Positions 8,672 through 17,093 of a stretch of DNA of 64,000 bases are shown piece by piece. Origin of the DNA: Anaerolineae bacterium (GTDB lineage: Bacteria > Chloroflexota > Anaerolineae > Aggregatilineales > Phototrophicaceae); the NCBI GenBank assembly GCA_022826865.1, contig JAJDUC010000007.1:61513-125512 (forward strand), in the 5' to 3' direction. Within the stretch, counting starts at the first letter, position 1; each line of letters starts with the position of its first letter. Below the pieces are notes generated by a model. That model was given only the letters and a program-made list of their open reading frames with translations. It was not told the origin of the DNA and made no database searches. Made by a program: the position numbers and the translations under genes.

Positions 8672-9885
8672 TGTCGGCGCTGCTCCAGCATATTGAAGCT
8701 GAAGAAGCCATCGAACTGACGCGGCAGTTGATTCGCATCCCGTCGTTCTTGTGGCGGGAGTCTGCGCTCGGGCGCTGGCTGGCGGAATGGATGACGCGGC
8801 GCGGCTACGAGGTAGAACTGCAGGCCGTGCCCCTGCGCGACGGGGAGGCGACGCATCAGGCGATAGGCCGTCTGGCCGGCAATGGCCAGGGTCCCGCCTT
8901 GATGCTCTGCGGCCATACCGATACCAGCGATTGGAACGGCGATGTCTTTCGGCGCGAGCATTGGCAATACGATCCCTTTGGCGGGGAGATCGCCGATGGC
9001 AAGATCTATGGCTTGGGCGCGCTGAACATGAAGGCCGGCTTGGCCTCTATGCTGATCGCGGCTGAGGCGATTCGCCGTTCCGGGTTGCCGCTTAAAGGCG
9101 ACCTCATCCTCGCCTGTGTCGTAGCCGAGACCGGCGGCGGCGTGGGCGCCCTGCATCTGATCGAAAGCGGCTGCCGCCCCGATTATTGCATCGTCACCGA
9201 AGCGGGAAACCTGGATGTCGGCCTGATATCTGTGGGCTACGCGCAAGGAAAGATCCGGGTCTTCGGCGAATTCAAACACCGACTGCCTTATGTAAATCCC
9301 ATTGAAAAAGCCACGAAGGTCATCAATGCTTTCAGTCCCTCTTATACGCAGATCCCGCGGACTGAGGACGGTGGCTGGCTGCGTTATCAACCGCATCCGC
9401 TGATCCCAGGATATCCAGCCATGGCGATCCGAGACATTGAACATTATCAGGATGTGACCACCGTCGCCTTTGACCTGCGCATCATTCCCGGTATGACGGA
9501 AGACTCGGTGCGTCAGGATATGCGGAAACGTCTGGAGGCGATCAAACGGGCGGATCCCGAATTTGAGTACGAGCTGATAATCCCACAGAGCGATCAACAG
9601 CCGAACATGCCGGCGCGCGCGGCGACGCCCGCTGACGCGCCGCTGGCCAAGGCTTTGATCGCGGCGCATCGTCAGGTCGCCGGCGTCGAACCGCGGGTGG
9701 GCGCCGGGCACCGCATCGGCGCAACCGCCGATACCTGCCATTTCAAGGGGGCCGGCATCACCTGCGTCGAATACGGTCCGGGTTTCATCCCGGTTTGGCC
9801 GATGGTTGACGAATGCGTTAGTATTGACCAGGTTGTCACCGCGACGAAAACACTGGCGCTGACCGCCGGCATGTTGCTGAATTGA
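8671..9885 (+). CDS. M20-family peptidase/deacylase-like protein with altered metal ligands
   Basis: 404 residues with the overall pattern of ArgE/DapE/acetylornithine deacetylase-type M20 proteins. Metal ligand His82 and Asp84 are present in GHTDTSDWNGD, and Glu177 in VTEAG. Other normally invariant positions differ: the bridging Asp (usually in DMKGG) is Asn119 in ALNMKAG, the catalytic/metal Glu-Glu pair is AET (152-154), and the C-terminal His before PDE is absent (VWPMVDE). The reading frame is intact over its full length, so this is not simple decay. It may be a non-hydrolytic or differently metallated homologue. It is coupled to RidA by a one-base overlap. Confidence 0.8.
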   Translation: MSALLQHIEAEEAIELTRQLIRIPSFLWRESALGRWLAEWMTRRGYEVELQAVPLRDGEATHQAIGRLAGNGQGPALMLCGHTDTSDWNGDVFRREHWQYDPFGGEIADGKIYGLGALNMKAGLASMLIAAEAIRRSGLPLKGDLILACVVAETGGGVGALHLIESGCRPDYCIVTEAGNLDVGLISVGYAQGKIRVFGEFKHRLPYVNPIEKATKVINAFSPSYTQIPRTEDGGWLRYQPHPLIPGYPAMAIRDIEHYQDVTTVAFDLRIIPGMTEDSVRQDMRKRLEAIKRADPEFEYELIIPQSDQQPNMPARAATPADAPLAKALIAAHRQVAGVEPRVGAGHRIGATADTCHFKGAGITCVEYGPGFIPVWPMVDECVSIDQVVTATKTLALTAGMLLN

Positions 9886-9894
9886 GGAGACGCG

Positions 9895-10878
9895 ATGCAT
9901 CATCAAGGTATTTCACTTGATGTTCTGCTAGACATATATACGTGTGTCCTGCGCATCCGCCGCTTCGAGGAAGAGGTGAGCCGGCTCTTTCGGCAGGGGC
10001 AATTGCCCGGTTTTGTACACCTTTACATCGGCGAGGAAGCGGTCGCTGCCGGTGTCTGCGCCACCCTGACCGATGAAGACACCATCATCAGCACCCACCG
10101 CGGCCATGGGCACGTCATTGCCAAAGGCGGCGATATCAAGCGCATGATGGCGGAATTGTTTGGCAAGGCGAGCGGCTATAACAAAGGCAAAGGCGGCTCC
10201 ATGCACATCGCCGATTTCGACATCGGCATGCTTGGGGCGATCGGCATCGTCGGCGGCGGCATTCCCATCGCCGTCGGCGCCGGCCTGAGCGCCTGGTACC
10301 AGGACAGCGAGCGCGTTTCGGTCTGTTTTTTCGGGGACGGCGCCGCCAACGAAGGCAGCTTTCACGAATCGCTGAATCTGGCGTCGGCGCTGAATTTGCC
10401 GGTGGTGTTTGTCTGTGAGAACAATCAATATGGCGAGTTCACGCCGGCGGCCAGGGCGATGAACATCTGCGATATCGCAGATCGCGCGGCGGGCTATGGC
10501 ATACCGGGCCTGGTAGCTGATGGCGCCGATGCGCTCGAAATGTACCGTGTGGCGCGGACGGCGGCGCAGCGCGCACGCGACGGCGACGGACCAACCTTGA
10601 TTGAAGCCAAGACGCACCGGCGCGGCAGCCATGCCGAAGGCGAAGAAGCCTTCCTCGCCGGCCAGACATACCGCAGCGAAGAAGAATTGGCGGCGGCGTG
10701 GGCGAAAGACCCGCTGCTCCTTCTGCACACATATATTGGCGAACAGAACTTGTTGCCGGCGGAGCAATTGGAAACGCTCGATGCCGACATCACGCAATCC
10801 GTGAGAGAAGCGGTCGACGCCGCGCGGAACAGCCCCGATCCCAAAGTCGAGTCCGTGTTTGAAGACCTTTGGGTATGA
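9895..10878 (+). CDS. Thiamine-diphosphate dehydrogenase E1 component, alpha subunit (AcoA/PdhA type)
   Basis: 327-residue alpha subunit of a 2-oxoacid or acetoin dehydrogenase E1. The ThDP/magnesium motif runs from GDG (147-149) to NN (176-177). The block STHRGHGHVIAKGGD followed by KGKGGSMHIADF is closest to acetoin-dehydrogenase-type E1 alpha. A good ribosome site (GAGGAGAC) precedes the ATG. It is followed by the beta subunit and a lone lipoyl domain. The substrate is probably a 2-oxo or alpha-hydroxyketone product of the pathway encoded around it; the exact acid is not deducible. Confidence 0.9.
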   Translation: MHHQGISLDVLLDIYTCVLRIRRFEEEVSRLFRQGQLPGFVHLYIGEEAVAAGVCATLTDEDTIISTHRGHGHVIAKGGDIKRMMAELFGKASGYNKGKGGSMHIADFDIGMLGAIGIVGGGIPIAVGAGLSAWYQDSERVSVCFFGDGAANEGSFHESLNLASALNLPVVFVCENNQYGEFTPAARAMNICDIADRAAGYGIPGLVADGADALEMYRVARTAAQRARDGDGPTLIEAKTHRRGSHAEGEEAFLAGQTYRSEEELAAAWAKDPLLLLHTYIGEQNLLPAEQLETLDADITQSVREAVDAARNSPDPKVESVFEDLWV

Positions 10879-10907
10879 GCGGGCGCGGAAACATCCGGAG
10901 CGTTTGA

Positions 10908-11876
10908 ATGCCTCGCAAGACTTATGTGGCGGCGATTCAAGAGGCCTTAAGCGAAGAGATGCGGCGGGACCCGCGCGTCTTCCTCATTGGCGAAGATGTG
11001 CGCATCGGCGTCTTCCCCAGCACGCGCGGATTGCACGCCGAATTTGGCGACAAACGCGTGATCGACACGCCGATTTCCGAGCTGGCGGTGGCTGGCGCCG
11101 GGATCGGCGCGGCGGTGACCGGGCTGCGGCCGGTGGTCGACCTGATGTTTGGGACTTTTCTTTATCTCGCTTTCGACCAGATTGCCAATCAGGCGGGCGC
11201 GATGCGCTATATGTACGGCGGGCAGACAAAGGTCCCGCTGGTCTTTATGGCGCAGAATGGCGCCGGCAGCAGCGCCGGCCATCACCACAGCCAGGCCGTG
11301 CATCAATTTTTCATGAATATGCCGCAGATAAAAGTCATATTGCCCAGCACACCCGGCGACGGCAAGGGTTTGCTCAAGTCCGCGATACGGGATGACAATC
11401 CGGTTCTTTTCCTGCATTCGCTCTCCCTGGGCGGGAAGCGTGGCGATGTGCCCGCAGAAGAATACCTCATTCCAATTGGACTTGCTGATGTCAAGCGCGC
11501 CGGCGGCGATGTCACCATCTGCGCCGCCGGACCAACTGTGTACACAGCCTTGGACGCCGCCGACGCGCTGGCGGCGGAAGGCATCGAAGCGGAAGTGATT
11601 GACCTGCGCAGCCTGTCGCCCTGGGACAAACAGGCCGTCCTCGATAGCGTCGCCAAGACCGGGCGCTTCGTCGCCGTGGACGAAAGCTTCCCGACTTGCA
11701 GCGCCGCCAGCGAATGGGCCGCGACCGTGGCCGCTGAAGCCTTTCACCATCTGCGGGCGCCGGTGCAGCGCGTGACGAACAAGGACGTGCCCATGCCATT
11801 CAGCCCGACATTGGAGAAAGCGGTCCTCCCGTCTGCGGAGGATGTGATAGCGGCTGTGCGTCGAACCTTGGCCTGA
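10908..11876 (+). CDS. Thiamine-diphosphate dehydrogenase E1 component, beta subunit (AcoB/PdhB type)
   Basis: 322-residue transketolase-like partner of the alpha subunit. Features include ALSEEMRRDPRVFLIGEDV at the N-terminus, DTPISELAVAGAGIGAAVTG around 45-65, and NGAGSSAGHHHSQA, where the family usually has an Arg-rich GAGAQHSQ. The C-terminal transketolase domain (EAEVIDLRSLSPWD) is complete. GGAG lies seven bases before the ATG. It forms the alpha2beta2 E1 with the preceding gene, and the lipoyl protein encoded next would accept its acyl group. Confidence 0.9.
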   Translation: MPRKTYVAAIQEALSEEMRRDPRVFLIGEDVRIGVFPSTRGLHAEFGDKRVIDTPISELAVAGAGIGAAVTGLRPVVDLMFGTFLYLAFDQIANQAGAMRYMYGGQTKVPLVFMAQNGAGSSAGHHHSQAVHQFFMNMPQIKVILPSTPGDGKGLLKSAIRDDNPVLFLHSLSLGGKRGDVPAEEYLIPIGLADVKRAGGDVTICAAGPTVYTALDAADALAAEGIEAEVIDLRSLSPWDKQAVLDSVAKTGRFVAVDESFPTCSAASEWAATVAAEAFHHLRAPVQRVTNKDVPMPFSPTLEKAVLPSAEDVIAAVRRTLA

Positions 11877-11906
11877 CTTCGCGGCTGGCCCGATGAGGAG
11901 AATATT

Positions 11907-12149
11907 GTGTCGCTGATTCCAATCTATATGCCGAAGTTCGGAATGACGATGGAAGAGGGTTTGATCGTCGAATGGCTGGTGGCGGAGGGAGATAGCGTCG
12001 CCGAAGGCGATGGCGTTGTTGTGATAGAGACGGAAAAGGTCAGCACGGAAGTGGAAGCGCCGACCGGCGGGGTTGTGATGGAACTGAGTTGTGATGTCGA
12101 TGACGAAGTCCCGGTTGGCGCGGTCATCGGCTATATCGAGTCGACCTGA
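11907..12149 (+). CDS. Free-standing lipoyl-carrier domain (80 aa)
   Basis: A complete biotinyl/lipoyl-attachment domain and nothing else. It starts IPIYMPKFGMTMEEGLI, as E2 lipoyl domains do, and has the attachment hairpin ETEKVSTEVEAP with Lys44 as the expected lipoylated residue. The GTG start has a strong ribosome site (GAGGAG). In known dehydrogenase complexes this domain is fused to a peripheral-subunit-binding region and an acyltransferase core; here a TGA comes right after the domain. An SDR gene starts two bases later, so no frameshifted E2 remainder follows. It must work with an acyl acceptor encoded elsewhere or by a different chemistry. Confidence 0.9.
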   Translation: MSLIPIYMPKFGMTMEEGLIVEWLVAEGDSVAEGDGVVVIETEKVSTEVEAPTGGVVMELSCDVDDEVPVGAVIGYIEST

Positions 12150-12151
12150 TC

Positions 12152-12898
12152 ATGGGACGCTTGTCGGGCAAGACCGCGCTAGTCACCGGCGCAGCGCGTG
12201 GCATCGGGCGCGCCATCGCGCTGCGTTTCGCCGCGGAAGGCGCCAATCTTGTCCTTTGTGACCTGAATCCGGAAGACCTGCGCAGTGTCGCCGCCGAGGC
12301 CGAGTCGCAAGGCGTGAAGGCGATGTCCACGCAAACGGATGTGGCGCGGCGGGAAGAAGTTCAACGAATGGTCGATGCCGGCATAGCCGAATTTGGCATG
12401 GTCCACGCGCTGGTCAACAACGCCGGCATCTTCTTCAACGCGCCCTTTGAGCAGACCAGCGATGAACAGTTCGACCGAATGATGGCTGTCAACGTCAAGA
12501 GCGTGTTCCTGGTTTCGCAAACCGTGATCCGACACTGGCTGCGGGAGGAAATCAAAGGCTCGATTGTCAATCTGGCGTCGATCGGCGCCGCTATCGCCTT
12601 TACTGATTCGTCAGCCTATTGCACGAGCAAGGGCGCCGTGGCGTCGATGACGCGCTGCATCGCCCTGGAATACGGCCCCCGGGGGATTCGCGCCAACTCA
12701 ATGGCGCCCGGCATCATCGATACGCCTATGCTGCCCAGCGCCGAAGACAGCCGCTATTGGGCCGACAATACGATTCCGCTTCGGCGTTTGGGCGCGCCAG
12801 GCGATGTGGCCGATGTCGCGCTGTTTTTGGCGTCGGACGAATCGCGTTATATCACGGGAGAAATGATTTTTGTCGATGGCGGCTGGATGCTCCAGTAG
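12152..12898 (+). CDS. Short-chain dehydrogenase/reductase (SDR) 1
   Basis: 248-residue classical SDR. The NAD(P)-binding motif TGAARGIG is at 12-19, NNAG at 89-92 and the catalytic Ser143, Tyr156, Lys160 (SAYCTSK) are all in place. Asp37 after the second strand (LVLCDLNPED) favours NAD over NADP. It starts two bases after the lipoyl-domain gene. It probably oxidises a hydroxyl group of an intermediate to the ketone used by the E1 enzyme, but the substrate cannot be read from the sequence. Confidence 0.92.
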   Translation: MGRLSGKTALVTGAARGIGRAIALRFAAEGANLVLCDLNPEDLRSVAAEAESQGVKAMSTQTDVARREEVQRMVDAGIAEFGMVHALVNNAGIFFNAPFEQTSDEQFDRMMAVNVKSVFLVSQTVIRHWLREEIKGSIVNLASIGAAIAFTDSSAYCTSKGAVASMTRCIALEYGPRGIRANSMAPGIIDTPMLPSAEDSRYWADNTIPLRRLGAPGDVADVALFLASDESRYITGEMIFVDGGWMLQ

Positions 12899-12937
12899 AA
12901 GCGGCGAATATCAGATGACCTCTGCGAGAGACGCGGC

Positions 12938-13693
12938 GTGAAACTGCGCGATAAAGTCGCCATTGTCACCGGCGGCGGATCAGGCATTGGCGCCGCCAGC
13001 TGCCATGCCTTCGCCCGAGAAGGCGCGGCGTTGGCGGTGGTGAACCGCAGCGCGACCAAAGCGGAAGCGCTGGCCCGCGCCATCGAAGCAGAGGGCGGCC
13101 GCGCGATCGCCATAAGCGCCGACGTCAGCCGCAACGCCGATGCGCAGCGCATCATTGACCGGACCGTCGCAGAATTGGGCCCGCCCGATATATTATTCAA
13201 CAACGCCGGCATCAGCCCGGCCGGCCGCATCACCGATATCTCCGAAGCCGATTGGGACGAGTGTCTCAATATCGATTTGAAGTCAGTCTTCCTGGCCGCC
13301 CGCTGCGCGATACCGCACATGATTGCGGCCGGCGGCGGCGTCATCATCAACACAGCCGGCACCTTCGGCATCCGCGCCGCCAAAAATAAGGCGGCATATT
13401 CAGTTGCGAAGGCCGGCGTCATCAATCTCAGCCGGTCAATCGCTCTCGATTATGCGCGTGAGAATATTCGCTGCAACGCGATTTGCCCCGGTTATGTCGA
13501 TACAGCTTTGAATGAAGGTTTCCCGGCGGCGGCGCGCAATGCATTTCTGGAGCGATATCAGCCGCTGCGCGGTCTGATTGGCGCGGGAGAGGTCGCGGAA
13601 ATGGCGCTGTATCTCGCCTCCGACGCCGCCAAAATGATAACGGGCCAGGTTTTCGTGCTTGATGGCGGCCAACAGGCCGGCCTCTACGCCTGA
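12938..13693 (+). CDS. Short-chain dehydrogenase/reductase (SDR) 2
   Basis: 251-residue SDR with TGGGSGIG (11-18), NNAG (88-91), Tyr154 and Lys158 (AAYSVAK). The position 13 residues before the catalytic Tyr, normally Ser, is Gly141 with Thr142 next to it (INTAGTFG), so the Thr may take over the Ser role or activity may differ. GTG start. Its stop overlaps the next start by one base (TGATG). It is paralogous in type to SDR 1 but clearly different in sequence, which suggests two separate oxidation steps in the pathway. Confidence 0.9.
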   Translation: MKLRDKVAIVTGGGSGIGAASCHAFAREGAALAVVNRSATKAEALARAIEAEGGRAIAISADVSRNADAQRIIDRTVAELGPPDILFNNAGISPAGRITDISEADWDECLNIDLKSVFLAARCAIPHMIAAGGGVIINTAGTFGIRAAKNKAAYSVAKAGVINLSRSIALDYARENIRCNAICPGYVDTALNEGFPAAARNAFLERYQPLRGLIGAGEVAEMALYLASDAAKMITGQVFVLDGGQQAGLYA

Positions 13694-15180
13694 TGCAAAC
13701 GATCGTTCATGCCCGCTACAGCCTGAATAACGGCGCCTTCGCCCAAGACCTTTCGGTCTGCGTCGACGGCGAATACATTGTTGACGCGGGCGCCTATTCC
13801 GACCTCACTTCTCGCTATCCGGAGGCCGAGCGGGTCGGCGGCGACGACTACATTCTTGTGCCCGCATTCACTAATGCGCATGACCACGGACGCGCGGTCG
13901 GGACGCTGGCGCTGGGAATACCGGACGATTTCCTCGAATTGTGGCTCAGTGACCTGGCGCGTATGCCAGGCATCCCGCCCTACCTAGCGTCCTTGCACTC
14001 AGGGCTGCAGCTGCTGCAATCCGGCGTGACAGCCGTCGCCCACAGCCACAATCCAGTTTCCTGGACTGACTTGGCAAGCGAGATTCCGCAGGCCATCCGC
14101 GGATATGCCGATGCTGGCGTTCGCGTCGCCATGCACCCGCCGATTGTCGACCAGAACCTACTCGTTTATGCTGAACGAGAGCGCTTCCTGGACTTTTTGC
14201 CCGCGTACATACGAGCCCGACTGCCCGAATCGGATATGATCGCCCCGGACGCCGACGAATATTTTGCCATCCTGGACGACCTTTATGACAACTTCCATGA
14301 CAGCGCGCGGCATCGCGCGCATATTCAGGTCAGCCCGGCCGGCGGCCAGTGGTGCAGCGATCCTTTGATAATCCGCGCTTGCCAGTGGGCGCAGGAGCGC
14401 GGCACGCGCGTGCAGATGCACATGCTTGAAACAAGGTATCAGTCGATATACGCCCGCAAGACCTGGGGGAAAAACTTCATCGGGCGCCTTGACGATATCG
14501 GCGCGCTGGGCGACTGGCTCACGCTGGCGCATATGGTTTGGGTTGAAGACGATGAAATCGAATTGCTGGCGGAGCGCGGCGCGGGTGTCGCCCACAATAT
14601 CAGCAGCAACCTGCGCCTGCGCAGCGGTTTCGCGCCGATCGCCGAGATGGTCGCCGCGGGCGTGCCCGTTGGCATCGGCCTGGACGGGCATACGCTGGAC
14701 GATGACCAGGACTTCCTGCGGGAGATGCGTCTGGTCTGGACCATCGCCAATCGTAGCGGCATGGCGTCCCCCGACCTTAGCGCGGACGCGCTGTGGAACA
14801 TGGGCGGCGCTGTGGCGGCCGCGATCAGTTTTGGCGCGGATGCGCCTTTGGGAAGGCTGGAAGCCGGTGGACTGGCCGACCTTGTCCTGCTGGATTGGGC
14901 ATCGGCAAAGGGTAAATGGTCGCCAGCCGATTATCCGCCAGCGGCGCTGCTGCCGGAATTTCTGCTGCGCCGGATCAAGCGGGATCATGTGCGACATGTG
15001 ATGCGCGGCGGCGAATGGCTCATCTGCGATGGCGAGCATGTCAATGTCGACATTGAGGATGTCGAGCGCGAGATTTGGGAGCGCCTGGAATTTGAAGGAG
15101 AGGAAGCGCCGTCGCAACTTGGGTCGTATCTACGGCGCTTCTATCGCCACTGGGATGATGCGGAATCGCCGAGCGAATGA
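13693..15180 (+). CDS. Amidohydrolase-superfamily deaminase/hydrolase (TrzN/AtzA/SsnA-like)
   Basis: 495-residue metal-dependent hydrolase of the mononuclear amidohydrolase group. Metal ligands are visible as NAHDH (His63, His65), QMHMLET and LAHMVW, followed by GLDGHTLDDDQD with the late Asp. This pattern is shared by triazine hydrolases, cytosine/guanine deaminases and SsnA-type proteins, which act on C-N bonds of heterocycles or amidines. The C-terminal metal-domain remnant (GRLEAGGLADLVLLDW) is present. It ends the catabolic operon; a repeat element begins one base after its stop. The substrate is not known. Confidence 0.87.
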   Translation: MQTIVHARYSLNNGAFAQDLSVCVDGEYIVDAGAYSDLTSRYPEAERVGGDDYILVPAFTNAHDHGRAVGTLALGIPDDFLELWLSDLARMPGIPPYLASLHSGLQLLQSGVTAVAHSHNPVSWTDLASEIPQAIRGYADAGVRVAMHPPIVDQNLLVYAERERFLDFLPAYIRARLPESDMIAPDADEYFAILDDLYDNFHDSARHRAHIQVSPAGGQWCSDPLIIRACQWAQERGTRVQMHMLETRYQSIYARKTWGKNFIGRLDDIGALGDWLTLAHMVWVEDDEIELLAERGAGVAHNISSNLRLRSGFAPIAEMVAAGVPVGIGLDGHTLDDDQDFLREMRLVWTIANRSGMASPDLSADALWNMGGAVAAAISFGADAPLGRLEAGGLADLVLLDWASAKGKWSPADYPPAALLPEFLLRRIKRDHVRHVMRGGEWLICDGEHVNVDIEDVEREIWERLEFEGEEAPSQLGSYLRRFYRHWDDAESPSE

Positions 15181-15181
15181 C

Positions 15182-15458
15182 CAGGGCAATCGCTTGAAAT
15201 TATTGTTTAACACAGAGGACACAAAAGTGTAAGCGCAAGTTTGCCGTGCATAATCTGACGGGCATCTTGAAGCAAGACTGGGCGAGCCACCGGGTCGCGT
15301 AGACACTGACCGCCACTCGCCCGAATATCCGCGCCTGTGTCGGCGGGCGACCGAATCGCCCCTACACCGCTCTTCAGATTGTTTTATTGCTTTCCTGGCG
15401 TTGCTTCTGCGTGCTCTGCGTGCTCTGTGTTCAAGAACAAATTGATGCGATTGCCTTG
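15182..15458. repeat. MITE-like element, copy A (277 bp) with palindromic core
   Basis: The ends are inverted repeats: CAGGGCAATCGC at 15182-15193 and its imperfect complement GCGATTGCCTTG at 15447-15458. Homology continues inward to AACACAGAG on both sides (15208-15216, and complement near 15427-15435). The core, 15280-15365, is a pair of GC palindromes (GGGCGAG...CTCGCCC-like and GGGCGA...TCGCCCCTAC). The tract GGTCAGTGTCTACGCGACCC (minus strand) is shared with copy B at 32648-32667. No open reading frame. It fills the gap right after the amidohydrolase stop codon; no clear flanking duplication is left. Confidence 0.7.
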
Positions 15459-15477
15459 GGGCGATAGACGCCCTTTG

Positions 15478-15506
15478 TTGCTAGGGACGTAGGTAGCAGC
15501 TACAAT
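15478..15506 (+). promoter_or_regulatory. Candidate promoter of the second fructoside ABC operon
   Basis: TTGCTA (15478-15483), a 17-base spacer and TACAAT (15501-15506), followed by a leader of about 150 bases to the binding-protein ATG. It lies just outside copy A of the repeat element. The rest of the leader (15507-15664) shows no recognisable riboswitch. Confidence 0.45.
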
Positions 15507-15664
15507 CTGGTCCTAGGTTGGCCCAATTGCCTGCATAGGCCGGATTCAGTGCCTCCAGTCAACGCTAGACGAGAGGAAGGGGAAGAAATTGAGGCGCGAC
15601 AATGGCCCGACAGGCTGGGCGGCCGGACTGAGAGGAAAAATCCTAGTTATTTGGCGAGGTTAAA

Positions 15665-16966
15665 ATGAATAGAACATTGCGATACTTGACTCCGATCTTG
15701 ATTCTGCTGTTGCTCTTCACCTTTGCGGCCATCACCCCAGCTCAGGATATGGCGGAATTGGAGCTCTGGTACCACGGCGGTACACAAGAAGAGAATGACG
15801 AGACGCGCGCCCAGGTCGACCGGTTCAACGCCATGCAAGACGCGATACAGGTGAACTTCGTCGAACTTGCCGGTTCTCTGGTTGCCGGCACCGGATATAA
15901 CGACGCCGTCAATGCCGCCGCGGTCGCCGGTGATCTTCCCTGCATTCTCGACTTGGACGGGCCAAATCTTTACAACTACGCCTGGGCGGGCTTCCTGGCG
16001 CCATTGGACGATTATATGTCCGATGAATTGCGCGCCGACATCCTCCCGTCGCTAATCGATCAAGGCCTGTACAACGGCAAGATCTACGCTATGGGGCAGT
16101 ATGATTCGGGCTTGGCGCTTGTCGGGCGTGTGTCCTTGCTGGAAGAAGCTGGCGTTCGCATCCCGACCAGCATTGACGACGCCTGGACCCTCGATGAGTT
16201 CAATGACGCGCTTGCGAGCTTAAAAGCATTGGAGAGCGTCCAATACGCCATCGATCTGAAAATGAATTACGGCGCTGGCGAGTGGTACACCTATGCCTTC
16301 AGCCCGGTTGTGCAAGGTTTCGGCGGCGATCTGATCGACCGCGACACCTTGAGCGCCGAGGGCGTATTGAATGGGCCGGAAGCGGTAGCGGCGATGGAAT
16401 GGATCAGAAGCTTGTTTGAGAACGGCTATGCCACACTGACCCCGCCCGACGACAACGAATTCATCAATGGCAACGCGGCCATGGGTTTCCTCGGGCACTG
16501 GATGGCCACCGGCTATTATGAAGCCTTTGGCGATGACATGGTTGTCTTGCCAGTCGTGAACTTCGGCGCCCGTCAGGCCACCGGCATGGGATCTTGGGCC
16601 TGGTCCATCACGACGCAGTGTGAGAACCCCGATGCCGCCTGGGCCTTTATGGAGTTCATGCTGGCGCCGGATGAGATCCTGAGCATCACAAATGTGAATG
16701 CTGCGGTGCCCGGCCGCTTCTCGGCTCTGGCCATGTCCGACCTCTTCGGCGAAGGGGGGCGCATGAATATATTCGTGCAGCAGCTTGAATCCGGCATAGC
16801 CATTCCGCGTCCGATTACACCGGGTTACCCAGCTGTCACATCCGCCTTCTTTACGGCAATGGACAACATTATCAAGGGCGGCGACATACAGACGGAACTG
16901 GATGCCGCGGTCGACAAAATCGAACAGGACATTGCCGACAACGATGGCTATCCCGTCCAAGGTTAA
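15665..16966 (+). CDS. Sugar ABC transporter solute-binding protein (family 1)
   Basis: 433-residue extracellular binding protein. A Sec signal peptide (MNRTLRYLTPILILLLLF...PAQDM) leads into the family-1 start LELWYHGGTQEENDETRAQV. Later motifs are MGQYDSGLALVGRVSLLEEAG and NGNAAMGFLGHWM, both usual for oligosaccharide-binding proteins. GAGG precedes the ATG by six bases. It is the first gene of a four-gene set with two permeases and a GH32 enzyme, so the ligand is probably a fructose-containing oligosaccharide. A strong hairpin follows its stop codon. Confidence 0.93.
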   Translation: MNRTLRYLTPILILLLLFTFAAITPAQDMAELELWYHGGTQEENDETRAQVDRFNAMQDAIQVNFVELAGSLVAGTGYNDAVNAAAVAGDLPCILDLDGPNLYNYAWAGFLAPLDDYMSDELRADILPSLIDQGLYNGKIYAMGQYDSGLALVGRVSLLEEAGVRIPTSIDDAWTLDEFNDALASLKALESVQYAIDLKMNYGAGEWYTYAFSPVVQGFGGDLIDRDTLSAEGVLNGPEAVAAMEWIRSLFENGYATLTPPDDNEFINGNAAMGFLGHWMATGYYEAFGDDMVVLPVVNFGARQATGMGSWAWSITTQCENPDAAWAFMEFMLAPDEILSITNVNAAVPGRFSALAMSDLFGEGGRMNIFVQQLESGIAIPRPITPGYPAVTSAFFTAMDNIIKGGDIQTELDAAVDKIEQDIADNDGYPVQG

Positions 16967-16993
16967 GCCTGGCCTGCAGCTCTTGCGCGTGTG

Positions 16994-17025
16994 TAGCCGC
17001 AGCGCCCGCCGTTGGGCTGCGGCTA
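16994..17025 (+). other. Hairpin after the binding-protein gene
   Basis: Perfect 10-bp stem TAGCCGCAGC (16994-17003) and GCTGCGGCTA (17016-17025) with a 12-base loop, in the 127-base gap between the binding-protein and permease genes. There is no T-run, so it more likely shields the 3' end of the binding-protein message, or causes limited pausing, than terminates fully. Confidence 0.7.
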
Positions 17026-17093
17026 TGCCGCCAAAGTCGCGAAAACGGCGCTTTGACAGCTAAGCTGATTGCCATGCTCGGGCCGGTGATCGC

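Noticed and set aside
8575..9906. Long open frame (about 440 codons) opposite the M20-like gene and E1 alpha start
   Set aside because: Composition and lack of any family motif mark it as the shadow of the plus-strand genes, which have intact motifs and ribosome sites.
12150..12937. Hidden E2 acyltransferase core after the lipoyl domain, by frameshift
   Set aside because: The following bases encode a complete SDR with all catalytic residues; no HHxxxDG-type acyltransferase motif is found in any frame.
15413..15437. Short tandem GCGTGCTCT repeats considered as CRISPR or satellite
   Set aside because: Only two units, no spacers; they form part of the inverted end of MITE-like copy A.
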